Shown here: piece after piece, positions 8,973 to 16,743 of the stretch
How positions within the stretch are numbered: the first letter of the stretch is position 1
How the letters are laid out: every line of letters starts with the position of its first letter
NCBI RefSeq assembly: GCF_004151455.1
Contig: NZ_PRLK01000005.1
Location: forward strand, 1-57,693
Length of the DNA stretch: 57,693 nt
Direction of reading: 5' to 3'
From: Candidatus Nanogingivalis gingivitcus
Lineage (GTDB): Bacteria; Patescibacteriota; Saccharimonadia; Saccharimonadales; Saccharimonadaceae
Notes under the pieces: generated by a model
Database searches by the model: none
Told to the model about the DNA's origin: nothing
Seen by the model: only the letters and a program-made list of their open reading frames with translations
Program-made: the position numbers and the translations under genes

Positions 8973-9887
8973 TTACTTACTTTCTTTACTAAACTGTTTT
9001 ATTTGTTCTATGGATGTTTTAAGGTTGCTTTCTATAGAATCAAGAGTTTCTTTGTTTTGCTTATTTGATTCATGTTTTTTACGATAAGAGATTAAATCTT
9101 TTACTATAGATAAATGATAGGAATATTCTCTTGAATAAACTTGATCTATAGTTGCATTTAAGAACGCATCGTCAAGGGTTGTATCTAGTTTTTTATAGGT
9201 TGACTCTAATTGCTTATAATATTTAGGTTGATCTTTTTTATTTATTTTAGGCATTTGGATCTTAGCTTTGTTCATTACAGATTTAAACTCAGCTAAATTA
9301 GTTGCTAAGCTTGAAGATACGCTGGAATTTATTGCTGATAGTTTGCTATCTTTTATTTTCTTCTGATATTTTACTGATATATTTTGAAGATTGTCTAGAT
9401 TGTAATAGATTTTGACATAATTCTCGGTAACCGTTTCACTTTTATTACCAAATAATATTAAATACATAGAAAAAAGTAATGCACAAGCTAGTATAATTGC
9501 TCCAATAATTTTGCCTATAGTCCAAAAAGGTTGCTGTTTTTTTGGTGCAATTTTATTTAAATATTCTATAGTGTAGGGATTTTCGGTATCTGTATTATTT
9601 ATTGTAGGTTGTGGATTTTGACTATAAATATTTTGTTGGTTAGGAAATTGACCATTATTTTGTATATTTAAGTTAGGGTCATAGCCTTGCCCATTATATT
9701 GATTACCATATACTTGGGGTTGCTGGACATTCGGTAATGTTGCATTAATATTATTATTTATTGTAGGTTGTGGATTTTGACTATAAATATTTTGTTGGTT
9801 AGGAAATTGACCATTATTTTGTATATTTAAGTTAGGGTCATAGCCTTGCCCATTATAGTTTTGATTATAGTCGTTTGAGTTATCCAT
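8973..9887 (-). CDS. Repeat-bearing single-pass membrane protein, unknown
   Basis: A 304-residue protein with three parts. The first ~110 residues are Asn/Gln/Pro-rich and disordered, and contain two identical copies of a unit running from GQGYDPNLNIQNNGQFPNQQ to SQNPQPTINN, 53 residues apart. A single membrane helix lies at about 125-148 (IIGAIILACALLFSMYLILFG). The last ~150 residues look alpha-helical and coiled (NLQNISVKYQKKIKDSKLS...). The topology is probably cytoplasmic repeats and an external helical domain, since no signal peptide precedes the repeats. The family is not recognised. A TAAAAT box sits 10 bases before the ATG. The repeat encoding this segment is described separately. 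Confidence 0.65.
   Translation of the reverse strand: MDNSNDYNQNYNGQGYDPNLNIQNNGQFPNQQNIYSQNPQPTINNNINATLPNVQQPQVYGNQYNGQGYDPNLNIQNNGQFPNQQNIYSQNPQPTINNTDTENPYTIEYLNKIAPKKQQPFWTIGKIIGAIILACALLFSMYLILFGNKSETVTENYVKIYYNLDNLQNISVKYQKKIKDSKLSAINSSVSSSLATNLAEFKSVMNKAKIQMPKINKKDQPKYYKQLESTYKKLDTTLDDAFLNATIDQVYSREYSYHLSIVKDLISYRKKHESNKQNKETLDSIESNLKTSIEQIKQFSKESK
9593..9857. repeat. Two identical 106-bp direct repeats inside a gene
   Basis: Copies at 9593-9698 and 9752-9857 are identical by eye over 106 bp, offset by 159 bp (53 codons), so the frame is kept. DNA-level identity, including third positions, points to recent duplication or ongoing gene conversion. Confidence 0.85.
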
Positions 9888-9931
9888 AGTTAACTCTATT
9901 TTATCATACTTAAGCTTTAATAAAAATAAAG

Positions 9932-10363
9932 TTACGCTTCGGATACTAGTTGGTAAGATAAGCTAATAAGGTCTATAGCTTCCTCTTTAGGTATCTGGCC
10001 AAAACCAATAATCATATTCCAAGTATTTTGGTCTAATAATTTACTTGGCACTACACTCTCTTTTTCTCTAAGTAGACGAGATAAGTTTTTATCGGCCTTA
10101 ACTTCAAAACGAACAGGAAAATTGCCCTTATGTAATATAGCAAAAATTGGATCCTGTTCAAGATCTATTATTTTTTTAAGTCTTGAATTAAATTTATTAA
10201 TTTCAAATTCGCTTAACTCTTCAGCATTTTCAAGTTTATTTTCAGTAGCTTTTTGCATTTCTTCTAAGTTTATCTTAAACAAAACTATACTGTTTTGATC
10301 ATCATTCTCACAGTAACTATGCTCAAAATTAAGTAAAAAGTTTTTAAGTTCATCAAAAGTCAT
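9932..10363 (-). CDS. MmcQ/YjbR-like protein
   Basis: A 143-residue soluble protein. The C-terminal half resembles the MmcQ/YjbR fold: NFPVRFEVKADKNLSRLLREK (a beta strand that ends in an acidic stretch), VVPSKLLDQNTWNMIIGFGQIP and the final EEAIDLISLSYQLVSEA helix, which is the family's best-conserved end. Members are described as possible DNA-binding proteins, but their cellular role is not established. The N-terminal ~70 residues are longer and more acidic than usual. Its ATG overlaps the stop codon of orn in an ATGA arrangement, so the two are translationally coupled. Confidence 0.6.
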   Translation of the reverse strand: MTFDELKNFLLNFEHSYCENDDQNSIVLFKINLEEMQKATENKLENAEELSEFEINKFNSRLKKIIDLEQDPIFAILHKGNFPVRFEVKADKNLSRLLREKESVVPSKLLDQNTWNMIIGFGQIPKEEAIDLISLSYQLVSEA

Positions 10364-10905
10364 TTTTTCACCTTCTTTAGATAATATTTTAATTCCATAA
10401 TAGACCCTCTAATATCGTCTAATGCCCTATGCTCTTCTGGTTTAGCAAATACACGATGGTACTTTTCATTCATAACTATTTTCCAGGAGGTAACATCTAG
10501 CATCCTGTAATGTAATAATTCATCTAAATTTTTCCACTCAGATCGAATAAACCTACGGTCTTGATGTATGGAATTTCCAGCTAGAATAATTTTTTCATTA
10601 TTAGAAATATCTTCTTTGAAGTGTTCGTTTAAGAAACTTATTAATTCCTGCTCTACTTCTTTAGAAGATGAAGAAGATTGTCTATTCTGTTCAATAAGAC
10701 TATTTTTTACATCAGAGAACTTATCCCAAAAATCACCAACCATTCTTTCTTTGATAATTTTAGGAGATACTTTTACTGCAGATTCAAAAGTAGCTATTTC
10801 ATTAAAGTCCCAATCAGTAATAATAGCTGCTACTTCTAATATCCTGTCTTTCTTTGGGTTTAATCCTGTCATTTCTAGATCAACCCATAATATTTTTTTA
10901 TCCAT
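10360..10905 (-). CDS. orn: Oligoribonuclease
   Basis: DEDDh 3'-5' exoribonuclease that finishes RNA decay by hydrolysing very short oligonucleotides. All acidic positions are visible: Exo I WVDLEMTGLNPKKDRILEVA (Asp, Glu), Exo II in GNSIHQDRRFIRSEW (Asp), and Exo III HRALDDIRGSIMELKYY (His, Asp). Length 181 residues matches the family. It is a clear Orn rather than a DNA polymerase epsilon subunit because of the short, single-domain form and the SIHQDRRF motif. The ATG at 10905 is seven bases behind TATAAT, another leaderless layout. The operon continues into the MmcQ/YjbR-like gene through an ATGA overlap. Confidence 0.95.
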   Translation of the reverse strand: MDKKILWVDLEMTGLNPKKDRILEVAAIITDWDFNEIATFESAVKVSPKIIKERMVGDFWDKFSDVKNSLIEQNRQSSSSSKEVEQELISFLNEHFKEDISNNEKIILAGNSIHQDRRFIRSEWKNLDELLHYRMLDVTSWKIVMNEKYHRVFAKPEEHRALDDIRGSIMELKYYLKKVKK

Positions 10906-10972
10906 TACTTTTATTATATATTAAAAACACTTTAAAAATCAAAAAAAGAGCAATAAAGCTCTATATGATATT

Positions 10973-11062
10973 TGGCGGAGAGAACAGGATTCGAACCTGC
11001 GAGAGCCTTTCGACCCAACACGCGTTCCAGGCGTGCGCCTTAAACCACTCGGCCATCTCTCC
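10973..11062 (-). tRNA. tRNA-Ser(GGA)
   Basis: Minus strand, 90 nt including encoded CCA. Acceptor GGAGAGA pairs with TCTCTCC, discriminator G. The anticodon arm CACGC-CTGGAAC-GCGTG gives anticodon GGA (Ser, UCC/UCU codons). A long variable arm lies between the anticodon and T arms, as in class II tRNA-Ser. The T arm is CAGGTTCGAATCCTG. Confidence 0.97.
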
Positions 11063-11125
11063 TTGCTTTTTATTATATCATATTTATTTTTAATATTTCC
11101 TTTTGGCTTTTAGTTTTATAATAAG

Positions 11126-11151
11126 AAAAGAAAAACCCACATTAGTGGGTT
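11126..11151 (-). terminator. Rho-independent terminator after the CYTH gene
   Basis: Minus strand AACCCAC-TAAT-GTGGGTT (11151-11134 as plus-strand dyad) followed by a T-rich run. It separates the valS/CYTH unit from tRNA-Ser. Confidence 0.75.
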
Positions 11152-11180
11152 AAGAAAACTACCAAAGATAGATTTAATGG

Positions 11181-11702
11181 TTATTTTTTCTTAGATTTAT
11201 TTATCATATCCATATAAGATACATCAATAAAATCTTTTTTCTTAATCTTAAGTATTTTTATAATATCATCAACCTTTTTCTCTGCCAATTCTCTTCGATC
11301 ATTTTTAGGGAGGATATACTCAACTTCAATAAAATTACCTAAGCCAATAACTTCGTCTAAATGGAATCTAATATTCTCTTTAAGATAAAGGGTTCTAATC
11401 TTTTTCACTTCACCAATTTTTCCCATTAATTTTGAAAGCACGGAATTAACTAGCCTAGGATTTTTTACTTTTATTCGTTTATATTTAGAAATCTTTCTTC
11501 CAGCAATGTTTTGGCGAATGTAAAAAATTAGTTCAGACTCTGAGCCGTTGACGGTTCGCATCTTTAACCTACCAAGCTTAAAATTATAGAAGATATCTTG
11601 TTGTTTTAATATTTCTGGGCTTGCTTGACTGTATTTTGCAATAATATTTTCTGCTAAATTTCGATTATTTAATTTTGCTTTAAATTCTATATTTGATGAC
11701 AT
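11181..11702 (-). CDS. CYTH-domain protein (class IV adenylate cyclase/triphosphatase-like)
   Basis: CYTH proteins form a tunnel that binds triphosphates and metal ions; they act as adenylate cyclases or as thiamine or inorganic triphosphatases. The opening NIEFKAKL carries the family's ExExK-like signature in reduced form. QQDIFYNFKLGRLKMRTVNG gives the Arg/Lys pair, and RFHLDEVIGLGNFIEVEYILP gives the DEVxGLGxFxE(V/I)E signature typical of the class IV cyclase-like branch. The protein is 173 residues, one complete domain. It starts 20 bases after valS ends, so co-transcription is likely. Which triphosphate it uses cannot be told from sequence. Confidence 0.82.
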   Translation of the reverse strand: MSSNIEFKAKLNNRNLAENIIAKYSQASPEILKQQDIFYNFKLGRLKMRTVNGSESELIFYIRQNIAGRKISKYKRIKVKNPRLVNSVLSKLMGKIGEVKKIRTLYLKENIRFHLDEVIGLGNFIEVEYILPKNDRRELAEKKVDDIIKILKIKKKDFIDVSYMDMINKSKKK

Positions 11703-11722
11703 CTTAATCTCTATTTAATAGA

Positions 11723-14281
11723 CTATAAATTATTAAATTCTTTTTGTACTTTTGAGAGTTCTGCTCGTTTTTCACTTAGATCTAATCTTGTCTCCTCTAC
11801 TAACTCTTTTGGAGCTTTTTCTACATAGTTTTTATTTGCAAGGCGACTTTCTAAGTTTTGAATTTGAGTAGATAATATTTCTACTCTATTTTTTAAGTCT
11901 TCCTTATATTCAATAAGAATCTTATTTGGTATATCTAAAAATGCACCTAAGCCACTGCCAGCTAAAGCAAAGCCCTGTGGATTATCACTTTTTATTATTT
12001 CGGGAACTCTTGATAGATGTTTTATTATTTCACTATTTTCATCTATTAAGCCGTCATTAGAATATATTAAGTTATAGTGTTTCTTTTTTGGAAGTTCTGC
12101 TGTTATTCTACGAATTTCAATTACTAACTCTTGAATTCTTTCAAACCCTTTAGCTTGCATTTCGTTATATTCTAATTTTTCAGAAAAATTCTGACTAGCT
12201 AAAATACCACTAGTCCAAGGTAGTGATTGCCAAATAGTTTCTGTTACGAAAGGTGCAAAAGGATGAGCTAGCTTTAAGCAGAATTCTAAAGCCCATTTTA
12301 ATAGTTCATTATTAGGGTTATTTTTAGATGCTTCTACGTACCAATCCGCCACAACATTCCATACAGTTTGATAAATTAATTCCCCTGCTTCTGAAAATCT
12401 ATAGTCTTTAATATATTCATCTAGTTGATCTTGGACGTTGTTAAGTTCTCTAACAAGCCAACTGTCTGCAGGCGTGATTACTTCAGGTTTTTTCGTAGAC
12501 GGAAGATCTCCTACCTTTTCTGCTATAAAACGAGAAATGTTCCATAGTTTATTACAGAAATTACGTCCAGCTATAACCTTATTTTTGGCAAAAGCTTGGT
12601 TTTGGCCAGCTGATCGTGAGGCGATAATTCCAAGCCTAAAAGCGTCAGATCCGTATTCGGCAATAACATCCATAGGATTAATTACATTGCCCTTAGATTT
12701 ACTCATCTTTTGGCCTTTTTCGTCTAGAACCATGCCGTGCAAATATACCTCTTTAAAAGGAATCTCTCCGGTGCAGTATATTCCAAGCATGATCATGCGT
12801 GAAATCCATGGGAATATTAGGTCGTGTCCAGTTTCCATTACGCTATTAGGATAAAATTTAGCTAGATCCCCATTTTCTAAGTAGTCTGTAGTAATAAATG
12901 GCCATTGACCACTAGAAAACCATGTATCTAGAGTATCTTCATCTCTAATATAGGTTTTACCGTCTTTTTCAATAGTTTTTTGATATACTTGATTGCTAAA
13001 AATCCAATCGGTTTTATCTTCTTTATTTACGAACATTGGAATTGGTATTCCCCAAGGGATTTGTCTAGATATATTCCAGTCTCTTATATTCTCTAAATAA
13101 TTACATAATACATTGCTTTTATTCTCTGGCACGAAGCGTATTCTGCCCTCTTTAATAGCTTTTAAGGCTCTCTTTGCTAGAGGTTTTGTAGAAATAAACC
13201 ACTGCTCTTTTATTAATGGTTGTATTGGCTCGCCTGATTTATAGTCATAACCAACTACATGGGTAATATCTTCTTCTTTAAATAATGCATTTACTTTCTT
13301 TAGGTCATTTAATATGGCTTTTCTAGCTTCAAGTGGAGCCATACCTTTGTATTTTCCGGCTTCTTCTGTCATTTTACCATCAAATCCAATAACTTGGATT
13401 TTTTCTAAATTGTGACGTTTTCCAACTTCAAAATCATTGGGATCATGAAAAGGTGTTATCTTAACTACCCCTGTACCATAATTAGGGTCAGCATATTCAT
13501 CAGCTATAATCTTAATTTCACGGTCAATAAGAGGAATTCTTACGCTTTTACCAATTAATTTTTCATATCTTTCATCTGTAGGGTTTACTGCTAATGCAGA
13601 GTCTCCAAGCATTGTCTCAGGCCGAGTAGTTGAAACTAGCATATATTGTACTTCTTGGCCATATTCCCCTATTACTGGATATGCAATAGTCCATAGCTTA
13701 CCTTTTTCTTCTTTATAATCAACCTCTATATCTGCATAAGAAGTTTGAAAAGCTGTAGAATAATTTACTATTCTCTCTCCACGATAAAGCAAACCTTCAT
13801 CCCACATTTTTTTGAAAGTTTGGTAAACTCGTTTAACTACTTTATCATCTAGCGTAAAAGTAGACTTTTCCCAGTCTGCACCTACACCTAAAGCTCGTAA
13901 TTGAAGTTCCATCCCTCCACGTTGTTTAGAGACAAAATCCCACACCTGCTGGTATAGTTCATCTCTAGAGAAGTCGAAACGGCTTTTACCCTCTTTATTT
14001 AAAAGGCGTTCATAAACTACCCATGTTTCAAAACCTGCATGGTCTGCTCCTGGTAAATATACAGCATCATACCCTTTTAACCTATGATAACGCACCAAGA
14101 TATCCTCTACGGCAGCCATTAAACCGTGGCCGATATGTAGGTTACCGTTAGCATTTGGTGGAGGCATTACTATAGAATAAGGAACCCCTACCCCTGTAGA
14201 GCTAAAAGTATTAGAGGTTTCCCAAAGAGTATATATCTCTGGTTCGTAATTATTTGGTTCGTATGTTTTAGTAAATTTCAT
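11723..14281 (-). CDS. valS: Valyl-tRNA synthetase
   Basis: Class I aminoacyl-tRNA synthetase charging tRNA-Val. The HIGH motif is in MPPPNANGNLHIGHG. The CP1 editing domain includes STTRPETMLGDSALAVNPTDERY and the GTGVVKITPFHDPNDFEVG stretch. KMSKS appears as KMSKSKGNVINPMDV. The anticodon-binding helical domain follows (ADSWLVRELNNVQDQLDEYI), and a C-terminal coiled coil (RVEILSTQIQNLESRLANKNYVEKAPKELVEETR) is diagnostic for ValRS. The protein is ~852 residues. Two in-frame ATGs exist. I prefer the second (14281), which gives MKFTKTYEPNNYEPEIY and leaves a promoter-like GTGAAA-17-TAATAA upstream; the first ATG (14299) would add six residues. Confidence 0.95.
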   Translation of the reverse strand: MKFTKTYEPNNYEPEIYTLWETSNTFSSTGVGVPYSIVMPPPNANGNLHIGHGLMAAVEDILVRYHRLKGYDAVYLPGADHAGFETWVVYERLLNKEGKSRFDFSRDELYQQVWDFVSKQRGGMELQLRALGVGADWEKSTFTLDDKVVKRVYQTFKKMWDEGLLYRGERIVNYSTAFQTSYADIEVDYKEEKGKLWTIAYPVIGEYGQEVQYMLVSTTRPETMLGDSALAVNPTDERYEKLIGKSVRIPLIDREIKIIADEYADPNYGTGVVKITPFHDPNDFEVGKRHNLEKIQVIGFDGKMTEEAGKYKGMAPLEARKAILNDLKKVNALFKEEDITHVVGYDYKSGEPIQPLIKEQWFISTKPLAKRALKAIKEGRIRFVPENKSNVLCNYLENIRDWNISRQIPWGIPIPMFVNKEDKTDWIFSNQVYQKTIEKDGKTYIRDEDTLDTWFSSGQWPFITTDYLENGDLAKFYPNSVMETGHDLIFPWISRMIMLGIYCTGEIPFKEVYLHGMVLDEKGQKMSKSKGNVINPMDVIAEYGSDAFRLGIIASRSAGQNQAFAKNKVIAGRNFCNKLWNISRFIAEKVGDLPSTKKPEVITPADSWLVRELNNVQDQLDEYIKDYRFSEAGELIYQTVWNVVADWYVEASKNNPNNELLKWALEFCLKLAHPFAPFVTETIWQSLPWTSGILASQNFSEKLEYNEMQAKGFERIQELVIEIRRITAELPKKKHYNLIYSNDGLIDENSEIIKHLSRVPEIIKSDNPQGFALAGSGLGAFLDIPNKILIEYKEDLKNRVEILSTQIQNLESRLANKNYVEKAPKELVEETRLDLSEKRAELSKVQKEFNNL

Positions 14282-14307
14282 AGTAATTATTACATCCAAT
14301 TTGTTAG

Positions 14308-14358
14308 TATTTCACGGGAAATATTAATGATGCATCTAACAATATTTCCCGTGAAATA
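14308..14358. promoter_or_regulatory. Dyad of two parS-like palindromes upstream of valS
   Basis: Two 18-nt arms (14308-14325 and 14341-14358) are perfect inverted copies across a 15-nt centre. Each arm holds a near-palindrome, TATTTCACGGGAAATA, matching the consensus parS TGTTTCACGTGAAACA at 13 of 16 positions. The valS-proximal arm covers the probable valS -35 box. It could be an operator, a chromosome-segregation site, or an mRNA hairpin; it lacks a T-run, so it is not a simple terminator. Confidence 0.6.
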
Positions 14359-14440
14359 TGGCAAATACTACTAGACATAAAACTCTTTTCCCGTTTTTAT
14401 TTTCTATATTATTATACCATATCTTACCATTTTAAGATAT

Positions 14441-14470
14441 AAAAATCCCTATTTTAAATTAAAATAGGGA
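14441..14470 (-). terminator. Terminator after tsaD
   Basis: Minus strand: 10-bp perfect stem TCCCTATTTT/AAAATAGGGA with 5-nt loop, followed by five T residues. It separates tsaD from valS. Confidence 0.8.
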
Positions 14471-14498
14471 AGTTAAATTTAGTTATTTTTTTGTGTGT

Positions 14499-15635
14499 TT
14501 AAAGCCAGGTACTTTGTTTCATTGATAGGGAAGGTTTTACTTCTAAATCTAGAGGGGAGGAAGGTATTCCAAGAATAGCATGATAAACTCCTAGAGTAGC
14601 TATCATCGCTGCATTATCTGTACAGAATTGAGGTTCTACGATATAAATATTTTGAGAGGGGAGTTGTTTATTTACTTCCTCTCGCAGTCTTTCATTTGCG
14701 GCTACACCACCAGCTATAACGATATTATTGATATTGTATTCTTTGCTAGCTTTCACTAATTTATCTACTAATGTCTCACAGGCTACTTTTTGAAAACTGG
14801 CAGCGAAATCATATTTTTGTTGGTTAGTCATTTTTTCAGCAAGCTTAAAGCTAGGAAAATTAAAATCAACATTTACTTCTTTTTGTATCGCTCTAAGTAC
14901 AGCAGTTTTTAGTCCAGAAAAGCTAAAATCATACTTATTAGAAAGTTTTGCTTTAGGCAGTTTATATTTATTTTCGTCACCTTTTTTTGCATATTCTGAT
15001 ATTGCTGGCCCACCAGGGTAGGGTAATCCAATAATCTTAGCAACCTTATCGAACGCTTCACCTACGGCATCATCTTGGGTTTCTCCAAGTATTTGGTAAT
15101 CACTATGACCATTAAATAGTACAATTTGCGAATGACCACCACTTACTACTAATGATAAGAAAGGAAAACTAGGTATTTTGGTAGATAAAAAGCTAGCATA
15201 AATATGTGCTTCAACATGATGAACAGGGTAGAGGGGTTTATTGAAAGTATATGCATATGCACGCGCTGCTAAAGTACCTATTAGTAATGAACCATTTAAT
15301 CCTGGTGCATAGCTTACTGCTACTGCATCAATATCCTTAAATTTTAAACCAGCATCATGTAAAGCTTTATTTATTACAGGGTTAATATATTCTATATGTG
15401 ATCGTGCTGCTATTTCAGGAATTACCCCTCCAAATTGGGCATGTATATTTATTTGTGAGTGAACAATATTGCTAAGTAATTTTGGTGCAACTATTATTTT
15501 TTTGATTTTCTCTTTTTGGGAGTTTATTAAATTTAAAAGATCAGTATTTTTGGGTAAATTTAAATCACTATTTCTTAATTCTACTATAGCAGCTGCAGTT
15601 TCGTCGCAAGTGCTTTCTATCCCTAAAACTATCAT
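14499..15635 (-). CDS. tsaD: tRNA N6-threonylcarbamoyladenosine transferase TsaD
   Basis: Catalytic subunit that transfers the threonylcarbamoyl group to A37 of ANN-decoding tRNAs. The ASKHA-fold ATPase starts MIVLGIESTCDETAAAIVE. Metal-binding histidines appear in IVHSQINIHAQFGGVIPEIAARSHIE and LYPVHHVEAHIYASFL. The nucleotide-binding region has LVVSGGHSQIV and GEAFDKVAKIIGLPYPGGPAI. VIAGGVAANERLREE and FCTDNAAMIA close the fold. The protein is 378 residues, slightly long because of an insertion near residues 25-45. The ATG at 15635 sits six bases behind TGTTAAAAT, so the message should be leaderless. The gene stands alone between its own promoter and terminator. Confidence 0.96.
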   Translation of the reverse strand: MIVLGIESTCDETAAAIVELRNSDLNLPKNTDLLNLINSQKEKIKKIIVAPKLLSNIVHSQINIHAQFGGVIPEIAARSHIEYINPVINKALHDAGLKFKDIDAVAVSYAPGLNGSLLIGTLAARAYAYTFNKPLYPVHHVEAHIYASFLSTKIPSFPFLSLVVSGGHSQIVLFNGHSDYQILGETQDDAVGEAFDKVAKIIGLPYPGGPAISEYAKKGDENKYKLPKAKLSNKYDFSFSGLKTAVLRAIQKEVNVDFNFPSFKLAEKMTNQQKYDFAASFQKVACETLVDKLVKASKEYNINNIVIAGGVAANERLREEVNKQLPSQNIYIVEPQFCTDNAAMIATLGVYHAILGIPSSPLDLEVKPSLSMKQSTWL

Positions 15636-15695
15636 AGTTATATTTTAACACTGATAGTGGCAAAAATATATAATACTATGATATTATTATGAGTA

Positions 15696-16046
15696 ATGAA
15701 TGAAATTCGTAACGATACGGAAGAGATAATAGCTACAAAACAAGCTATAGATAAGAATGCTATTGAAACAGAGAGCAGGGCTGTTGGGTGGACGGCTATT
15801 TTTGCTCCTATAGTATTTTTTCCGTTTGGCATATATTTTTCTATTATACCTATTATTATAATTACTAGAGCTTTTCATTATGTTAAAAAAAGAGAGTATC
15901 GATATGGAAAGTCAAAGAACTCAACACTTGTTTTAGTAGGTCTGTGTATTTCTATTTTAATAATAGCCTATCAACTATATACACTATATAACCTAATAAA
16001 CTATCAACACGAGGTTACTAGCGATCCTTATAATAAAGTAAGATAA
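15696..16046 (+). CDS. Small two-helix membrane protein, unknown
   Basis: A 116-residue protein not recognised by family. A charged N-terminus (MNEIRNDTEEIIATKQAIDKN) precedes one long hydrophobic stretch (WTAIFAPIVFFPFGIYFSIIPIIIITRAF), a short basic loop (HYVKKREYRYGKSKN), and a second helix (TLVLVGLCISILIIAYQLYTLY). The positive-inside rule puts the basic loop in the cytoplasm. The layout resembles small DUF4190-like proteins, but I see no decisive motif. It is the first rightward gene after tsaD, diverging from it across a 60-bp gap. The overlapping reverse-strand frames in this interval are shadows. Confidence 0.55.
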   Translation: MNEIRNDTEEIIATKQAIDKNAIETESRAVGWTAIFAPIVFFPFGIYFSIIPIIIITRAFHYVKKREYRYGKSKNSTLVLVGLCISILIIAYQLYTLYNLINYQHEVTSDPYNKVR

Positions 16047-16047
16047 C

Positions 16048-16076
16048 TTGCAAAAAATATCATTTTATGGTATAAG
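16048..16076 (+). promoter_or_regulatory. Promoter for the structured leader at 16083
   Basis: TTGCAA (16048-16053), 17-bp spacer, TATAAG (16071-16076) with an upstream TGG extension. The predicted start is near 16083, giving a ~120-nt leader. Confidence 0.7.
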
Positions 16077-16082
16077 TATATT

Positions 16083-16204
16083 GTATATTACATAGCATTT
16101 TAAAATAAATATCTACCCCTTCAAAAATATTCGTACCAAAGTGTAGGCGTAATTATGAAGGGGTAGAATCCTCTTCGAATAAAATATTCCAGGAGGAAGA
16201 AACT
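16083..16204 (+). promoter_or_regulatory. Riboswitch-like leader that sequesters a Shine-Dalgarno
   Basis: Two consecutive RNA structures. The first is an 11-bp perfect stem (16112-16122 with 16157-16167) closing a 34-nt loop, aptamer-like in size. The second is a hairpin from 16169 to 16197 with 12 pairs, one C-C mismatch and an AAA loop; its 3' arm contains the strong Shine-Dalgarno GGAGGA (16192-16197), seven bases before the ATG at 16205. As drawn, the ribosome site is closed, so ligand, protein or temperature could open it. I do not recognise it as a known riboswitch class. Confidence 0.65.
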
Positions 16205-16678
16205 ATGATAGAGTTAAAAGATAAGTTAATAGGGTTTGATGATGAAGACTTTGTAGGAGATACTAAAAAACCTATAAAAATATTAAAATCAGGTAATAAA
16301 ATAAGTTCTAATCATCCTATGTTGAGTAATGAGGCAGAAAATATGATATTTTGTTTGTGCGTAGAAAGATATATAAAATATATAGACAAACAAAATAATC
16401 TAGATATTCAGCCGGCTAGATTAAGTACGCTAGCACAAGATTATATTGATATTCAAAAAAATATACATAAGGACACTCAACATGATAGCGAGGAATTCTT
16501 TTTAAGATTCTATAATGAAGCAGATAATGCCATTTATAATTTAGTAAACAAGGGATTATTAGTTCAAGAAAATATCAATAAGGCCCACTTAGATTTTTTA
16601 TTGGATAATACGATGTATCGTCCAAGCGAAGTAGTATTATATTATTTTAATGACTTTGTAATAGATTTAGCCCTTTAA
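16205..16678 (+). CDS. Unknown protein behind a structured leader
   Basis: A 157-residue, predicted cytoplasmic, mostly helical acidic protein; no family recognised. It has no membrane segment or signal peptide. Two cysteines lie close together (MIFCLCVERYIKYID). The N-terminal ~35 residues are charged and probably flexible (GFDDEDFVGDTKKPIKILKSGNK), followed by a helical domain. The leader described just upstream suggests expression is switched at translation initiation, so the product may answer to a metabolite or stress. It is a single-gene unit: its own promoter lies 130 bp upstream and a terminator follows immediately. The function cannot be named from sequence. Confidence 0.6.
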   Translation: MIELKDKLIGFDDEDFVGDTKKPIKILKSGNKISSNHPMLSNEAENMIFCLCVERYIKYIDKQNNLDIQPARLSTLAQDYIDIQKNIHKDTQHDSEEFFLRFYNEADNAIYNLVNKGLLVQENINKAHLDFLLDNTMYRPSEVVLYYFNDFVIDLAL

Positions 16679-16698
16679 ATAAGGGCTTTTTTATTTTT
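16669..16698 (+). terminator. Terminator after the 16205 gene
   Basis: AGCCCTT-TAAAT-AAGGGCT followed by TTTTTATTTTT; the stem includes the stop codon region. Confidence 0.85.
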
Positions 16699-16701
16699 AA
16701 G

Positions 16702-16743
16702 AATAAACAAAAACTACTCAGTAAAGAGTAGCTTTTGTTTATT
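16702..16743 (-). terminator. Terminator after rpsT
   Basis: An 18-bp inverted repeat with one mismatch (16702-16719 and 16726-16743), which on the minus strand ends in a T-rich arm. It overlaps the rpsT stop codon. Confidence 0.75.

Noticed and set aside
10854..11093. Plus-strand frame over the orn start and tRNA-Ser
   Set aside because: It is the reverse complement of tRNA-Ser and the orn 5' end; no protein features.
14308..14358. The valS dyad as a transcription terminator or T-box
   Set aside because: No T-run follows the stem in either direction and no T-box specifier/antiterminator sequence is visible.
15638..15878. Two minus-strand frames in the 15.6-15.9 kb interval
   Set aside because: The plus-strand 116-aa frame has cleaner transmembrane design, a sensible N-terminus and a longer reading; the reverse frames are its shadows.
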